From: Trichoplusia ni
Lineage: Eukaryota > Arthropoda > Insecta > Lepidoptera > Noctuidae
NCBI RefSeq assembly: GCF_003590095.1
Contig: NC_039498.1
Coordinates: 6,014,001-6,078,000, forward strand
Length of the DNA stretch: 64,000 nt
Reading direction: 5' to 3'
The position numbers were made by a program, and so were the translations under genes. Under the pieces are notes generated by a model. That model saw only the letters and a list, made by a program, of their open reading frames with translations. It ran no database searches and had not been told where the DNA came from. Numbering within the stretch: the stretch's first letter is position 1; every line of letters starts with the position of its first letter. Positions 22,347-33,246 of this stretch are shown here, one piece after another.

Positions 22347-23036
22347 AACATATGTAGAAAAAACTGCTAATTCATCTGCAATCAAATCTGAAGCGAGAAA
22401 CAACACGCATACTCCAAAAAACAACAAGTCAGCAACGAATCTTTAATTTATTTAAATCAGAAGTTATCCTAACGTCCCAACATCCCGACATCCACGCATA
22501 CCATCCATTACAATGATCACGGCACATCCAACAATAGCGCGCCATCAGAGCGAGCTCATTGACAGACACAAAACAACGCCACGTGGTGCGCACGCGCATC
22601 GGTGGAGCAGAAGGTCCGTGTTGAGTAATGTTTAGATGGTATATCTCATAGGGTTGGGATATAAGTAGAGGATGACTGTGCGATGAGTAAGACGTATAAT
22701 GAGTGGATGAAAAGGATCAGGACTAATTACGAAATTTTAATTATTGTATGTTTGACAATGACGTTATCAAAACGGATCCAGTAACGTCCAAATTTTCAAA
22801 ACTAATTTAAGTCTTGAGTAGTCATGACCGAACATATATGCAGACTAAAAACAGAAACCTTCTTTTGGATAACACATCAATAATTTGAAATTTTAGCTAA
22901 GACTTGAATCTAGAACTTTAAATTGAACGCACAAAAGCAACGCTTGGCTAAGATACCAAATTCGTTGAGCATAACTTTCCCGATCTCGACTCTGTAGTAA
23001 TTAAAAAAATTACATACGATACACAAAAACTGTTAG
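22347..23036. other. no feature recognised
   Basis: A CG-rich spot at 22570-22615. Otherwise AT-rich sequence with no gene or repeat recognised. Confidence 0.35.
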
Positions 23037-23262
23037 GACTGGCCTGTTGGTCTAGTGGATTGTGACCCTAACAGCTATACCGAGAAGGTCGTGAGTTCAA
23101 TTCTCATCCCGGACAAATGTTTGTGTGATGAGCACGATAACTTGTTTTGTGTCTGTGTGTAATTTATCTATAATAATGTATAAGTATGTTAATCAATTGT
23201 CTAGTACTCATAATGCAAGCTTTGCTTAGTTTGAGACTAGATGGCGTTGTGTGAAAGTTGTT
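23037..23262 (+). mobile_element. SINE family B, full-length copy
   Basis: Head: GGCCTGTTGGTCTAGTGGAT (box A) and 'gtgagttcaattctcatcc' (box B). Body: 'tgtttgtgtgatgagcacga', 'aatttatctata' and the 3' signature GAGACTAGATGGCGTTGTGT. The copy at 30623-30829 (minus) shares all of these. Confidence 0.85.
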
Positions 23263-24029
23263 ACACATTCGAGTACCGTTCAAAGTGAACCTTCTGCACA
23301 TAACATGGGAACACAACCCACGTGTGCACCAGGTGTGCGCCCGCGCCGCCCGCACCGCCGCGCTAGGGTTGACAAACGATGGAAATATGTATCGTACGGC
23401 TGTGATGTATGGGTTCAAGTTATTTATATGGTTAAGATATTGAGGAACGGCGGTTGAAACATGTTTTATTTTGGTTAGATTTTGAAATGTAGAGTAAGTG
23501 GAGAAAAGTGATTTATTTTGTGCAGATAAAGTAAAAACCTGTCAAATAGTAAAACACAGAGGGCTCCCTACAGATAGGCTAAAAAACAAATTTATAATCG
23601 GAAAACCACTGCTCGACCGTACCGAGTATATTCTCATAATTTACAAATAATAAGCAATAACTTATCAAATAACTAAAGCAGTAAATTGTTTATTTGTTTT
23701 GAACAAGTAATATTTTATCCTAACTACTTTATTTGCACATCAATTCACATTGCATAAATAATCCTACAGTACATATTAAAGTCGTGACAACCCTATCTAT
23801 AAAGTTGAAGTGGCAGCCCTAATAAGTCCACTCTTGCGCAGCTGCGCATCTGTAGCGCTCGGACAATTGACCGCCTATTGTTAAACCATAAACCTTATTG
23901 TAATGTTACGTGCAATCAAGGAAATACTACCTGTCAAACAAAAAGCAATTCTATTTCAAAGACGTATGGCTGGTTTTAGAAATTCAGTGTTAACATGACG
24001 ACGAATGTACGCTTAGGATCAAAAGTTTT
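23263..24029. other. no gene; GC-rich patch at 23290-23370
   Basis: The patch contains 'gcccgcgccgcccgcaccgc', unusual in AT-rich surroundings. A short open frame runs through it on both strands because of the composition. No repeat recognised. Confidence 0.35.
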
Positions 24030-24076
24030 ACGAAATTTCGAAATTCAATGTTGCAGTATTGTGCTGGGTCAGCTAG
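24030..24076 (+). mobile_element. Helitron-like 3' end, GGGTCAGCTAG type
   Basis: TTGTGCTGGGTCAGCTAG followed by A. It is the plus-strand counterpart of the terminus at 20805. The rest of the element was not recognised. Confidence 0.4.
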
Positions 24077-24252
24077 AAAAGTTGAGAGAAGTCTGATTTA
24101 CAAACTAGGTACAATATAAGAATAGTTTTGTTACATATATTCAGAATGTTTATGTGGCTAGTTTTCAGTAAAGTTAAAGAGTTAAAAACTTTCGTGAACA
24201 AAAGTAAATTTTTATAATAACTATTATCTTAATTACTTAATTACTTAATTAC

Positions 24253-24402
24253 TTTATCGGGGTAGCCCGACTAGCTTCAGACCCGACCGGAGTCCTTAAT
24301 CATGAGCAGACGCGGCGGGATCGCGGGAGCAGACGCCGCGTCCGAAACTAGTCGGGCTACCCCGATAAATACGCGTGAGTAAACCGTTACATCATTTAAT
24401 AA
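24253..24402. repeat. two family G copies head to head (long inverted repeat)
   Basis: Arms 24253-24274 and 24348-24369 are perfect 22-bp reverse complements (core ATCGGGGTAGCCCGACTAG), extended inward with two mismatches, around a spacer of about 73 bp. The left arm runs on to 'ccggagtccttaatcatgag', which is family G in reverse. The right arm continues as family G forward with ATAAATACGCGTGAGTAAAC. Confidence 0.8.
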
Positions 24403-24600
24403 CAAAAGTAAAGTACGTAGTCCCAACTCCATCTTATTGAAGTTCAATTACGTAAGTGACACAAACAATATTTATTTATATTAGAAACTTTGGCACCGTG
24501 CAACTAGAGTGCAACTAGAGTCACTACCATAACGTTAAGGTGCCTTCAAAACGGTCTCTTTGAAATAAACATTTTTGTTTTTTTTTTTAAAAGCAATCCA

Positions 24601-24639
24601 GGCTAATTTGGAGAATCAGGTAGATTCTCCAAATTGGCC
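24601..24639. repeat. 17-bp inverted repeat with 5-base loop
   Basis: Arms 24601-24617 and 24623-24639 pair with one mismatch around AGGTA. Preceded by a T-rich run. Confidence 0.7.
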
Positions 24640-25373
24640 TACCTTTTATACTTATGAACCGATTGAGGTGAAACAAGTTAAAACAAAATGTGAATTGAAT
24701 ATTCGGCATACAAATACCTACACTTTTCCATAATTATTTTAAACGTATAAACAAAAACAAAACAGTATTCAAAAGAAATCAATAAAATTATCATCGACTG
24801 TATTCAAAATCAAATAGAATTTAAACTTCTCATCCCGACGGTACACAAAATGACTGTGAATGTGACAGAATGAATGTGTTAAGTGCGAGTTATGAAACAT
24901 ACAATATTGTGTGGAGTACCACCTGGGGGTCACATGTTATAAATGTCACACAATCAGCTGTTTTGTTACAGTTCCCATAACATCGACTAATATAAGCTTT
25001 TATGACATAATTGTGGATATATGTCAGTTTCATTCATAATATTGTCAGCTGTTTGATATAATATGAAAGATAGAGAGTAAAACTTTTTGCTTGGAATGTT
25101 ATTAAGGTTTCAAACCGAAAAATAGAAACTTACTGGACCAGGACCCTCGGATAGGCTAACGTTCTTTTCACTCTTCTGGTTCCCTACTAAGTATTACGAG
25201 TGCATTGCCTGCCTAAATGGAAGATGTTGAAGATGTTTGAAGAATGTTTTTTTCTAATTACTTGATCTTTTTTTACTTTAACGATTGTAAAAATATTACT
25301 TGTTTTAAGGGCGGACAAGCAAACACAACACTTTGAACAAATCTGACCAGGATTTTCTGCTATTAGTCTTTTC
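24640..25373. other. no feature recognised
   Basis: AT-rich sequence without gene or recognised repeat. Confidence 0.4.
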
Positions 25374-25508
25374 AAACGAATAGCCAAGTGGTAAGTGGTC
25401 GCCACACCAAACCCTCGATCCCCACGTAGGACAACCGTTTGTGTCATCCTCGAATGCTTCCAGCGACACAAGGACCAAAGTCCTCACAGGAAGCCTTCTT
25501 ATAAAAAA
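25374..25508 (+). mobile_element. SINE family A, internally deleted
   Basis: 'Aatagccaagtggtaagtgg' (box A region), 'ctcgatccccacgtaggaca' (box B region), 'tcctcgaatgcttc', then directly GCGACACAAGGACCAAAGTC and an A-rich tail. The middle of the body is missing compared with 32263-32480. Confidence 0.6.
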
Positions 25509-25591
25509 GGAAAAGAAATAGAAAATAATATGGAGTTGTATTTCATCTTAATATTACAACTGAATACGTGAACACTACAGCACTTTCAAAT

Positions 25592-26591
25592 NNNNNNNNN
25601 NNNNNNNNNNNNNNNNNNNNNNNNNNNNNNNNNNNNNNNNNNNNNNNNNNNNNNNNNNNNNNNNNNNNNNNNNNNNNNNNNNNNNNNNNNNNNNNNNNNN
25701 NNNNNNNNNNNNNNNNNNNNNNNNNNNNNNNNNNNNNNNNNNNNNNNNNNNNNNNNNNNNNNNNNNNNNNNNNNNNNNNNNNNNNNNNNNNNNNNNNNNN
25801 NNNNNNNNNNNNNNNNNNNNNNNNNNNNNNNNNNNNNNNNNNNNNNNNNNNNNNNNNNNNNNNNNNNNNNNNNNNNNNNNNNNNNNNNNNNNNNNNNNNN
25901 NNNNNNNNNNNNNNNNNNNNNNNNNNNNNNNNNNNNNNNNNNNNNNNNNNNNNNNNNNNNNNNNNNNNNNNNNNNNNNNNNNNNNNNNNNNNNNNNNNNN
26001 NNNNNNNNNNNNNNNNNNNNNNNNNNNNNNNNNNNNNNNNNNNNNNNNNNNNNNNNNNNNNNNNNNNNNNNNNNNNNNNNNNNNNNNNNNNNNNNNNNNN
26101 NNNNNNNNNNNNNNNNNNNNNNNNNNNNNNNNNNNNNNNNNNNNNNNNNNNNNNNNNNNNNNNNNNNNNNNNNNNNNNNNNNNNNNNNNNNNNNNNNNNN
26201 NNNNNNNNNNNNNNNNNNNNNNNNNNNNNNNNNNNNNNNNNNNNNNNNNNNNNNNNNNNNNNNNNNNNNNNNNNNNNNNNNNNNNNNNNNNNNNNNNNNN
26301 NNNNNNNNNNNNNNNNNNNNNNNNNNNNNNNNNNNNNNNNNNNNNNNNNNNNNNNNNNNNNNNNNNNNNNNNNNNNNNNNNNNNNNNNNNNNNNNNNNNN
26401 NNNNNNNNNNNNNNNNNNNNNNNNNNNNNNNNNNNNNNNNNNNNNNNNNNNNNNNNNNNNNNNNNNNNNNNNNNNNNNNNNNNNNNNNNNNNNNNNNNNN
26501 NNNNNNNNNNNNNNNNNNNNNNNNNNNNNNNNNNNNNNNNNNNNNNNNNNNNNNNNNNNNNNNNNNNNNNNNNNNNNNNNNNNNNNNNNNN
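25592..26591. other. assembly gap, 1,000 N
   Basis: Exactly 1,000 unknown bases. A round number like this usually marks a gap of unestimated length, so distances across it are not reliable. Family A SINE fragments lie on both sides in opposite orientation. Confidence 0.99.
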
Positions 26592-26675
26592 TTTCTTTTA
26601 AATAGGTATAATAAAAATAGCATAATAGTAACTACTAAAGAAAAAAATCTTAAGGAATTAAATTATTGTGTCGTA

Positions 26676-26745
26676 GAGGATGCTCAAACATTCAAGTCAC
26701 ATGCAAAAAGACACCAAGACACAGGAGAAGCATTCAGTTCACATA
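26676..26745 (-). mobile_element. SINE family A, body fragment
   Basis: 'Aacattcaagtcacatgcaa', 'aagacaccaagacacagga' and 'gaagcattc' are the reverse complement of the family A body. Confidence 0.6.
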
Positions 26746-26764
26746 ATAAAAGAAAAGTGCCATC

Positions 26765-26817
26765 GTAGGAGGGAGATAGCACTCTACACGATGTAGACGG
26801 CATCTCACTTCCACAAG
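26765..26817. repeat. interrupted palindrome family F, copy 3
   Basis: GGGAGATAGCACTCTACACG on the left and 'gtagacggcatctcacttcc' on the right are imperfect reverse complements. One of the best preserved copies. Confidence 0.65.
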
Positions 26818-27128
26818 TATAAGTCTGCTTTGAAGAGTAAGTGGTAAGAAGTCATTCGCTATTATTACCAGCTGTGTCTATGTCCATTTGGGAGGTGACA
26901 TAAACTAACGATTGCAATTGTTTTATTGCCCTGTTTAGGTAAATATACTGTATTGTTGAGTTGCTGTAATGGGAGGTAGGATTTGAGGAGGTTGCGAAAT
27001 GGAGGCGATGGAGAAATCTGTTGTTTATCTTTTGAATGAGTCTTGAGTGATTTTGATTCTGAAGTGTCGGCAGGTATACAGAAATCGCAAAATGTATGTT
27101 GTGTCTTTAGGAGTAGAAACTTTTCAAG

Positions 27129-27166
27129 ACAGCCGACCGACATTCATAGGTATGTCGGTCGGTTGT
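27129..27166. repeat. 15-bp inverted repeat with 8-base loop
   Basis: Arms 27129-27143 (ACAGCCGACCGACAT) and 27152-27166 pair with one G:T. The right arm is followed by TTTTAAAA. Confidence 0.7.
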
Positions 27167-28279
27167 TTTAAAATCGTTTTTTAATTTACGTAATTATTTA
27201 AAATCTGTATAATTCAGAATATACCATTCGTTTTTATCGTTTTCACGTCACGGTCATAGTTTTGGTTGACGAATGAAATGTGTATAAACTGTGTGTTTAT
27301 GAAAGGTGTACTATTACTATTTACTATAATATTTCTCAACAGTAAAAGTGAATTTTTTTCAATCATAATTTTTTACAACTTTACGGTGTCTTAACAGGCA
27401 TATCACCTGACCCTCCACCTTCTACCTCCATTTGGATCCAGCTACAGCTTTTAGGTCAAACATAGCTTCATCTGGTGAATCAGCAATCCCACTTCAACAG
27501 AGCTTGGAGAAAAGGCGGCGCAAAAAAGGCAAAAGTAGCAAAATAGGCTTCTAATATATTTTATTAGGTCTTATGAAATGAAGTACTGTTATTTTCAATG
27601 CCTCTAATTCGGGCCCTAAAGCCCTGCCTACGTAAATATCGAACAACTTAGCTGACATGCATAACTGCCCACAATCGAATCCAGTCATACCCAAAACATG
27701 TTCAAAATACAAACATTGTTATGCATTCGTTACGGCACAGCTTACAGATTCATTACCATGCGATTGTAAGCTTTATTGCAAAACCTTAAGATTCAATGGG
27801 TTTATTATTCTTGGAGACAACGAACGAAAATGTATCCTTGAGTGTGTGACATAAGGATCATTTTTGATTGTATTATGTGGATAGTTGTTTGGGAAGGATT
27901 TCGCGAATTTATGTAAATTGAAAGGAAGAAAGAAGTGTGTACAGTCGAATACAAATGCGTCAGCACTGCGGATGTTTTCTTAAATTGTTTGTGAACATGA
28001 TTGTACAATAATAAGGGTTTTTTTTGGAGATGTTACTTAGCGAATTATGCTGTGGTTAGGAATACTGTGAGATCGTATGTTTAAACAAGAATGTGATGAG
28101 GAAATGATGCTTAATTTTTTGCTTATATTTCGTTCGTTTAAATGTGTAATTACAGTAGACAATTTTTTTAATGAAATAATGTTACTTTCGTTTATATATA
28201 TCTTATCATGTTTTAAATATTGTATTGTTAATTTGGTTTTAAGTATATGTAAGTTAGTAGGTAGTTGTTACCTAGGTAT
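27167..28279. other. no feature recognised
   Basis: Short open frames without recognisable domains. No repeat recognised. Confidence 0.4.
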
Positions 28280-28335
28280 GACCCATTGCTGGGCATAGGT
28301 CTCTTCCCTTTAAAAAGGATTCATATGAATGCATA
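28280..28335 (-). mobile_element. LINE 3' relic ('cccattgctgggcataggtc')
   Basis: The text is the reverse complement of the 'gcctatgcccagcaatggg' block found near the end of RTE-like LINE coding regions. Very short, so the call is tentative. Confidence 0.4.
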
Positions 28336-28509
28336 CCTGTTTGTCTTACCATAGACAAGCAAAGCACTCTATACTCATTAAAGCTGTGTTTTGTATTTAT
28401 CTACAATTAATAAATAATTCTGACTGTGTAATGCATTTAATAACAATTTTATTTGTGGCGTCTTAGAATAATTAAGAAATAACAGTTGATTTTGTAAAAG
28501 TCTCCTTAG

Positions 28510-28590
28510 TACTTTACTTGCCCTAGAATCAAACCCGCACCTTGTGCATACAGTGTCATACAAAAACCGCAAGCCCACAACTACCAGCAC
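28510..28590 (-). mobile_element. degenerate tRNA-like SINE head
   Basis: In reverse complement 'gttgtgggcttgcggttttt' is followed by GCGGGTTTGATTCTAGGGC, a box B-like element. No complete tRNA fold. Confidence 0.35.
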
Positions 28591-28836
28591 ATCTCCTCTA
28601 TATTATTTACTAATTAGCGACCGCAGAAACAAAATGTGTTACATTTTTCAATTTTGTTGAATAAACTAGTATTATTATGTTCAGGATCAAATCACCAAGC
28701 TTCAAACCAGCCACAGCAAAAGGTCCGTGAACCCGGCAGGGTCATAACGAATATAATTTATTGCGATCGGAAACATTCGGACGTAATCGTGTGAACTCGT
28801 GCGACGATCGTGTTGGGGTATTTTAATTTTTAAAAT

Positions 28837-28973
28837 TGGAAGGCACATTAAATTGTGGGTCCCGGCTGTTATTCTGACAGTCGTTACAGGTAGTCAGAAG
28901 CTTGAAAGTCTGACAACCAGTCTAACCAAGGGGTATCATGTTGCCCAGGTAACTGGGTTGAGGAGGTCAGATA
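28837..28973 (+). mobile_element. 5S-like SINE family E, 5'-truncated
   Basis: It starts at GGAAGGCACATTAAATTGTG and runs through 'gacagtcgttacaggtagtc' to 'aactgggttgaggaggtcag'. It lacks the 5S-like head and the 3' third. A family B SINE fragment abuts it directly. Confidence 0.7.
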
Positions 28974-28977
28974 ACAA

Positions 28978-29085
28978 CAAACAAATGATCACGCTTATCA
29001 CAAAAACATTTATCCTGGCTTGGAATCGAACCCACGACCTCCGGTATAACAGTTAAGGCCACAAACCACTAGACCAACAGTCCAG
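28978..29085 (-). mobile_element. SINE family B, head fragment
   Basis: In reverse complement it reads GGACTGTTGGTCTAGTGGTT (box A), 'gtgggttcgattccaagcc' (box B) and 'aaatgtttttgtgataagcg'. It joins the preceding family E copy without spacer. Confidence 0.75.
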
Positions 29086-29679
29086 TCATTAATTAAGTAA
29101 TATAATAGTTTTATCACATGTGGGAGAGACAGGAGTGTCGCGACACGTTACATGCAGTTACCGCATGTCACTTAAGTATGATAATTAGTGGACAACATGC
29201 CGAGTCATATAGAGGTGTTTAATTAAATAATTACTGTGCGGGTTAATCGTTTTGGATGAAATTGGAAAATGTATTATGTAAGTGCTTAATTATTGATGTA
29301 TTTTTTTATGGGATGCTTGTGTTGTTTATTGCTAATTCCTCTTCTTAATAAGGAAAAATAAAATCGCGAAAATACTGGCAGTTGTATCGTGGTGTTTTGG
29401 TTTTTTGTGTAAAAGTTGTGGAATATAAAAAAGTGACATTTTCAGTCACATGTTTTATACATTTTATACTTCTTACAGGATGATGCGGAGAAATCAAGAA
29501 GAAGGTGCATAGCGAAGTAGCGTAGTACTATTTTCTACTAGCAGATTCAAGACACAGAAACACACCAAAGCCTCTAATAAAACCAAAAAATCTACTCCAA
29601 CATTCGCATCAACAACCTATTTCCTCACGAATCGATCAATAACAGCATGCAAGCATTCAATTCACCGCTTCGTCATGGT
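29086..29679. other. no feature recognised
   Basis: No gene or recognised repeat. Confidence 0.4.
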
Positions 29680-29800
29680 GACACAACAAAACGGCGCGGC
29701 CAGTTTGACAGCTGTCACTCGCGACGCGCGTCACGTGACATCTGTCATCTGTCGGAGTGACGCGAGCGGGCGGTAATTAGTTGGGCCGCGGGTTGTGCCG
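29680..29800. promoter_or_regulatory. GC-rich motif cluster, candidate regulatory element
   Basis: Within 121 bases there are TTTGACAGCTGTCAC (a 12-bp palindrome TGACAGCTGTCA, the arrangement of a TALE homeodomain dimer site around an E-box), TCACGTGACA (a CACGTG E-box) and TAATTAG (homeodomain core), in a strong CpG patch. No coding exon or TATA box is seen nearby. It could be a promoter or enhancer, or a repeat that I do not recognise. Confidence 0.3.
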
Positions 29801-30622
29801 AATCATTGTGGAATGGTGTAATGGTATAGTGGTGTAGAGATAGTGAGTTTGTTAGAGGTTTGTAGGTTTGTATCTTTTTCGGTAAATATGCTATTCCTAT
29901 TGATGCAAGTTGACTACTTACTATTTCTCGATGAAATTGTCGTTACAAACGTTGTGGACTTGTCGTTTTTGTAAAACAGAATACTGAATCGGCTTTCGTG
30001 GTGGTATGGTATAGAGGGATTAAGATAGGAATTGTGTGTTCCTTACAGATTTCTGACTTCTTATTCATGAGTCATATAATTTATGACGGTCGAGTAATCG
30101 TTCTGAAATCGAATGCCCCAAAACATCATTTAATTCAATTAGGATTTTTTCAGCACTTTCAAAAAAATGAAGTAATGGCTACAGTGGCGCAGTTCCAAAA
30201 TGTCATTCCTTTAGAGAAAAGGTCTCAAAAAACAAAATCCCTAAAAATCTGGGGAGAAATTCACTCTATTTGTAGTTTATAATTTACTAGACTGCACTGT
30301 TATTTTTTCCTTCTATTTTCTAAGTCGTCGCCAACCTTAGGAATTAAATACTACTAAGGTCGCATCCAGCTAAGACTACATCATCATTATCATTCAAAAT
30401 TAGACCTTAAAAGCATTACTTATCCAACGCATATCATGTGCAGCTTGAACTATAATGTAGCGAATTATAAAGTCGAGACTTTGGTATGTAAATGTTATTC
30501 GCACGTGGCCACTTATTTAGTAAAGCAATCATTAAGATTCTTGTCGTCATGCATTATGTATCCGTCATTACGTACAAACTTGCTTAAATAATATAATATA
30601 TAATAATAATATAATATAATAT
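29801..30622. other. no feature recognised
   Basis: One 94-codon open frame at 29998-30282 without recognisable domains; AT microsatellite near 30588-30620. Confidence 0.4.
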
Positions 30623-30829
30623 TGGACAACATTCACACAACGCCATCTAGTCTCAAATTAAGCAGAGCTTGTGTTATGAGTACTAGACAACTGATAAACA
30701 TACTTATATAGTTCTAAATACATACATAATATAGATAAATTACACCCAGACACAGAACAAATGATCGTGCTCATCACACAAACATTTGTCCTGGGTGGGA
30801 ATCGAACCCACTAAACCAACAGGCCCGTA
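30623..30829 (-). mobile_element. SINE family B, copy with head deletion
   Basis: In reverse complement: GGGCCTGTTGGTTTAGTGGG then 'ttcgattcccacccagg', so boxes A and B are brought close by loss of the segment between them. The body and the 3' signature GAGACTAGATGGCGTTGTGT are intact. Confidence 0.82.
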
Positions 30830-30988
30830 AACACTACTTAAATCTATTTTGCTCTGCAGTGTATTTTGAAAAAGCTATTTTTTCTACCTAAACACGTTTA
30901 CAGCTAGGATAAAAACTATTGTCTCAAGAAATATTCGTCTAGTTAGAAATCAAAATCCTTTCGTCCTTTGGAACAGCTCATCATCGTC

Positions 30989-31313
30989 CTAGGAATTTTC
31001 CCAACTATGTTGGGGTCGACTTCCAGTCTAACCGGACTCAGCTAAGTACCAGTGTTTTACAAGGAGCGAATGCCTATCTGATCTCCTCAACCCATTTACC
31101 TGGGCAAAACAATACTCCTAAGTGAGATTGATTGTTAGACTTTCTAGCCTCTGACTACCTGTAACGACTGAAAAATGTAGGAATAACAGCCGGAACCCAC
31201 AATTTAACAAGTCTTCCGAAACATGGTCACCCATCCACGGACCGACCGTAGCACCGTGTTGCTTAGCCTTTGATCGATCAACTTGTGCAGTTGCAGTTTA
31301 GCCACGAGCTCCG
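30989..31313 (-). mobile_element. 5S-like SINE family E, near full length
   Basis: In reverse complement it starts 'ggagctcgtggctaaactgc', then GATCAAAGGCTAAGCAACAC and GTGGATGGGTGACCATG, then the body and GACTGGAAGTCGACCCCAAC at the 3' end. The head has the order and spacing of 5S rRNA box A and box C. Confidence 0.8.
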
Positions 31314-31500
31314 ATAAAATTGTATGGTGAATCCATTCAAATTTTTCAGCTATTTACTTCACATATTTTTATGAAACGTTTCTCTTTCCAAGCACACAAG
31401 ACACATTTTACACATAGTACACATTTGAACCTTCCAATAAACAAAACGCACACAACATCAAATAATGCAATTCATACAAAATTCAAGTCAGATAAAAACG

Positions 31501-31560
31501 TGTCGTAGCGCGTCGTAGCGTCGTAGCGCTACGTGACTACGGCGTAGCACGGTGTGGCGC
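31501..31560. repeat. short tandem array of 'cgtcgtagcg' units
   Basis: 'Tcgtagcg' is repeated three times in 27 bases and then appears in inverted form ('gctacg'). The unit is CG-rich and imperfect. Confidence 0.6.
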
Positions 31561-31676
31561 GTTGCGTGTTATCTATTGCGGTTTCAGTTGGAATGTTAAA
31601 CGGTCGCGGGGAGGCGATGCCGGCGAAATAAGTGTGATTTGATGGTTTATTTTTTATTTTTAATGGTGTTAGCTGT

Positions 31677-31940
31677 TGTTTTAAAAACCAGTCAAGTGCT
31701 AGTCGGACTAGGGACATTTAGAAATCCGTACAAATAGGCTAACTAAAATAACTTTGAAAAAAACATTGGTCACCCCTCAATTCTATTCCTTTAAGACCGT
31801 TCCTTAACCTCGATATTATTTATTGTCATAACGGTTAAAGGTTCAATCATCTATGATAATTTATATTATCTAGTTATCATAGTTGATGAAATACAGCCTG
31901 GTGTCAGACGGACAGCGAAGCATTAGATAACGAAAGCCAA
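31677..31940 (+). repeat. repeat family J, near full length
   Basis: 'Aaaaaccagtcaagtgctag' at the start, 'gatgaaatacagcctggtgt' and 'cagacggacagcgaag' near the end, in the order of 9637-9972. Confidence 0.6.
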
Positions 31941-32262
31941 AAATTCTAACCGTCCGTCCGTCTATCCAATGAAACTAAATCACACAAACAAATTCGGCGG
32001 TACATTTAACTATCTAAAAAGTTTAACAAACAAACCACGAATATTGTTTGGAAACAAGTTTCCGAGGGATGCAGTAATCAAATGAGCAGTATTCAAATCA
32101 TGTCCCAGTTTTATTTGTTTCGTACAAGTTAACCGAGTTTACATTCTTTGGTTAAACTTACTTTGTTTTGTTTATTATACCGACAAATCCCTGAAGAGTT
32201 TGGCGGAATTGGAATGACAGAAAAAAGAGGATTAATCTATTCAATCCGTCACTAATATACTC

Positions 32263-32480
32263 GACTGCACGGATAGCCGAGTGGTTGAGGTCACCACGCC
32301 AAACCTACCGTGCGCGTCGTGTCGCGGGTTCGATCTCCGCGTAGGCCAAGCATTTGTGTGATCCAGGAATGCTTGTTCTGAGTCTGGGTGTCTTTGTGCA
32401 TGTGAATTGTATGTTTGTAAATCCCTCCGCGACCCAAGGATTAAATTTCTAAGTGCGGAAGTCGTTTTTAAAAAAAAAAT
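32263..32480 (+). mobile_element. SINE family A, full-length reference copy
   Basis: Head: GACTGCACGGATAGCCGAGT and 'ggttgaggtcaccacgcc' (box A region), GCGGGTTCGATCTCCGCG (box B). Body: 'tgtgatccaggaatgcttgt', 'tgagtctgggtgtctttg', 'tgtgaattgtatgtttgt', then GCGACCCAAGGATTAAATTT and a terminal A run. The tRNA-like head cannot form an acceptor stem. At least eleven other fragments of this family lie in the window. Confidence 0.9.
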
Positions 32481-32527
32481 CGAAAAATATATTATGACGT
32501 ATTCTTGCTGTTATCTGGTTAACAACG

Positions 32528-32640
32528 ATCTCGCGATTCCGCCTCGTCAGCTTATGATTAAGGACTCCGGTTGGGTCGAAGCCAGTCGGGAACTCCCGAT
32601 AAATACGCGTGAGTAAACCATTGCATCATTTAATAATGAA
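32528..32640 (+). repeat. repeat family G, copy 4
   Basis: 'Atctcgcgattccgcctcgt', 'cttatgattaaggactccgg', then CGATAAATACGCGTGAGTAA and CATTGCATCATTTAATAATG. It follows the family A SINE after about 45 bases. Confidence 0.7.
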
Positions 32641-33194
32641 TCAGTCTCACTACAGTTATTATAAAAAAAGGAATTTTTACCAAACAAAAAGTAACTTTTG
32701 CGCATGCTTTTTTGTTTAAGGATCAGGGCTCTCGTTGGGGACGTGTGTTGTGTTATGGAATTTCTTAGTTTCAGCTTAAGACCAGCTCTATTTCAAATTT
32801 CCAAATCCAATTTAAAATTTCCTCACAAAAGAAACCGTACAGAGTATCAAATTTAACTTCCAATATTTCAATTTCGGACAAAGAGAGATGAGAATATACT
32901 AAATCCATTCCTATGGGTAAACCCGCAAGACACAACTAGATAAGTAATTATAACTCCACTACGCAAATGCCTCATCTCAAAATACCTACAACCCATTTCA
33001 AATGACTGAAATCTCTTTTGATTTTATCCACACATTAAAAAAAAACATCCCCGACGCACCATTCACATCAAAACCACCTGAAATACGATTACATACGAAT
33101 GTATACGAAGATACACGACCGCAGACGAAGGGGCACAACCCCTGGCAGACACCCCTCTACCACTATCCCTTAAGACTGATCGTGTATCGCAGAT
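32641..33194. other. no feature recognised
   Basis: No gene. A 103-codon open frame starting at 33002 crosses the next palindrome and has no domain. Confidence 0.4.
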
Positions 33195-33246
33195 GTGTGA
33201 GAGAGATGCCGCTCTACAAGTGTATAGTGCTGTCTCGTTCCCACAA
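33195..33246. repeat. interrupted palindrome family F, copy 4
   Basis: GTGTGAGAGAGATGCCGCTC with 'tctac' on the left, 'gtatagtgctgtctcgttcc' on the right. Confidence 0.6.

Noticed and set aside
25568..26623. 345-codon frames on both strands
   Set aside because: They are made almost entirely of unknown bases from the assembly gap.
27129..27166. A rho-independent terminator (hairpin followed by TTTT)
   Set aside because: The setting is eukaryotic and no gene ends there.
32263..32350. A possible functional tRNA gene
   Set aside because: The acceptor arms do not pair and the sequence continues as a SINE seen many times in the window.
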